From Chloroflexota bacterium (GTDB lineage: Bacteria; Chloroflexota; Anaerolineae; B4-G1; SLSP01), in contig JAKJAB010000194.1 in assembly GCA_022707725.1 (NCBI GenBank), positions 1-6,755 of the forward strand: DNA of 6,755 nt, read 5' to 3'. Shown here piece after piece: positions 5,684-6,755 of the stretch. How positions within the stretch are numbered: the stretch's first letter is position 1; every line of letters starts with the position of its first letter. Made by a program: the position numbers and the translations under genes. Under the pieces are notes generated by a model. It made no database searches. It had not been told where the DNA came from and saw only the letters and a program-made list of their open reading frames with translations.

Positions 5684-6755
5684 GTATGTCCGCCAAACCC
5701 ACCCAACAAGATAACCTTGCCTGGCATCTCCCGCCCTTGATTCGTTTTTGCACGCACTTCGCCGTGTGGGTGTGGCGCTGGCGCGACGACCACGAAGCGC
5801 AGCGTCCCGTCCTGGGCCGGATGGCGTCACATGTTGCGCTCGCGTTGATCCTGGTGCTGTTTGTCGTCCTGGGCAGCATGCGATTCGATTTTGTCGTCTC
5901 TGCTTCCCAGGCCGCAAGTGACTTTGCTTCCAGGAATATGAGCGCCAACACTGACGCACTCAGCACATCCGCGCCGCGCTCATACTACCGCGGCGGCGGA
6001 AACACGGGCATCACTCGCCAGGTTGAAGCGCACACGGCCATCCCCGATCGCCCACGTCTGGAGATCATCACCTACGCAGTTCAGCCGGGCGATACGGCTG
6101 AGTTGATCGCGCAATCGTTTGGCCTGCAGCCGACGACGTTGATGTGGTCGAATCCCGAGATGGAGAAAATGCCCGATCTCCTGCAGGTCGGGCAAATCTT
6201 GACGATTCTGCCCCTCGACGGCGTCTACCACACGGTCGTTGTCAGCGATACGTTTGAGTCTCTGGCCGAGAAGTACAAAGTCACCGCCGAGGCCATTGCG
6301 ACTTGCCCTTTCAATACGATTCCGGCAGGCGGCCAGTTGGTCGAGGGCGACAAACTGATCGTCCCTGGCGGGACCAAACCGTATGTGGCGCGCGAGGTGA
6401 CATCGTATCAGGGGCCGGTGGACACCGACGTGACCGGTGCGGGTATTTTCTACTGGCCAGCAGCGGGTGTTCTGACGCAGGGGTATTGGTACGGTCACCG
6501 TGCCATTGACATCGGCGGATCGGTGGGATCAGCGATTGTGGCCTCGGATGGCGGCTATGTGAGTTTCGCCGGCTGGACGGATATTGGGTATGGCTATCTG
6601 GTCGTGCTGGATCACGCCAATGGCTTCCAAACCTATTACGCGCACCTGAGCCGTATTTTCGTCGTCGAAGGCGAAACGGTATACGCGGGTGAGGTCATCG
6701 GCGCGATGGGGAGCACTGGGAATTCCACCGGACCGCACCTGCACTATGAAATCCG
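5680..6755 (+). CDS. Membrane-anchored LysM-LysM-M23 peptidase, second of the pair (3' end outside window)
   Basis: This frame is open from ATG 5680 to the window edge, giving 358 complete codons. The layout copies its neighbour: a cytoplasmic segment (1-51), one hydrophobic helix (about 52-66, ALALILVLFVVLGS), a linker, LysM repeats from about 132 (YAVQPGDTAELIAQSFGL) and 183 (YHTVVVSDTFESLAEKY), and an M23 domain. The M23 zinc ligands H273 and D277 (HRAID) and H355, with H322 (YYAHLS) and H353 (HLHYE), are intact, so it should also be an active peptidoglycan endopeptidase. The ATG overlaps the TGA of the previous gene (ATGA). No ribosome binding site is visible, so termination-reinitiation is likely; ATG 5686 in the same frame is the alternative start. 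Only a few C-terminal residues should be missing, judged by the neighbour. Confidence 0.9.
   Translation, partial: MSMSAKPTQQDNLAWHLPPLIRFCTHFAVWVWRWRDDHEAQRPVLGRMASHVALALILVLFVVLGSMRFDFVVSASQAASDFASRNMSANTDALSTSAPRSYYRGGGNTGITRQVEAHTAIPDRPRLEIITYAVQPGDTAELIAQSFGLQPTTLMWSNPEMEKMPDLLQVGQILTILPLDGVYHTVVVSDTFESLAEKYKVTAEAIATCPFNTIPAGGQLVEGDKLIVPGGTKPYVAREVTSYQGPVDTDVTGAGIFYWPAAGVLTQGYWYGHRAIDIGGSVGSAIVASDGGYVSFAGWTDIGYGYLVVLDHANGFQTYYAHLSRIFVVEGETVYAGEVIGAMGSTGNSTGPHLHYEI

Overview
This 6,755-base window is ordinary bacterial chromosome, tightly packed and moderately GC-rich. It runs from the end of a conserved transcription and translation operon into a small accessory region. The organism is most likely a member of the Chloroflexota (Anaerolineae or a relative). 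That is an inference from three traits: the order rpoA-rplQ-truA-rplM-rpsI, a YabN-like methylase-MazG fusion directly downstream, and paired membrane-anchored LysM-M23 peptidases. No single signature proves it, and some Firmicutes-like lineages share the first two traits.

Bases 1-2341 (+ strand) are the tail of a ribosomal protein operon. It holds the end of rpoA (RNA polymerase alpha, C-terminal domain), rplQ (bL17), truA (tRNA pseudouridine synthase), rplM (uL13) and rpsI (uS9). Gaps are 5 to about 50 bases, and the operon closes with a strong hairpin terminator at 2305-2341. Bases 2364-3824 (+) encode a YabN-type protein with an N-terminal tetrapyrrole-methylase-like domain and a MazG nucleotide pyrophosphohydrolase region. 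The first MazG repeat keeps its metal-binding acidic residues and the second has lost them. A hairpin at 3828-3855 separates this gene from a convergent thioredoxin gene on the minus strand (3882-4208), whose active site reads CPPC rather than the usual CGPC.

The 263 bases between the thioredoxin and the next gene carry two divergent promoters that match the sigma-70-type consensus well. The minus-strand promoter gives the thioredoxin mRNA a leader of about 100 bases with a GC-rich hairpin. The plus-strand promoter, with an extended -10, drives a pair of paralogous genes (4472-5683, and 5680 to the window end, truncated). Each encodes a short cytoplasmic segment, one membrane helix, two LysM domains and an M23 (LytM-type) zinc peptidase domain with its catalytic residues intact. 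The two genes overlap by ATGA, so their translation is probably coupled. Their cytoplasmic N-termini align without gaps over 20 residues, which suggests the duplication kept a functional intracellular motif.

I found no mobile elements, CRISPR arrays, RNA genes or phage genes. The most distinctive part is the LysM-M23 pair and its shared cytoplasmic motif. The rest is recognisable housekeeping sequence.
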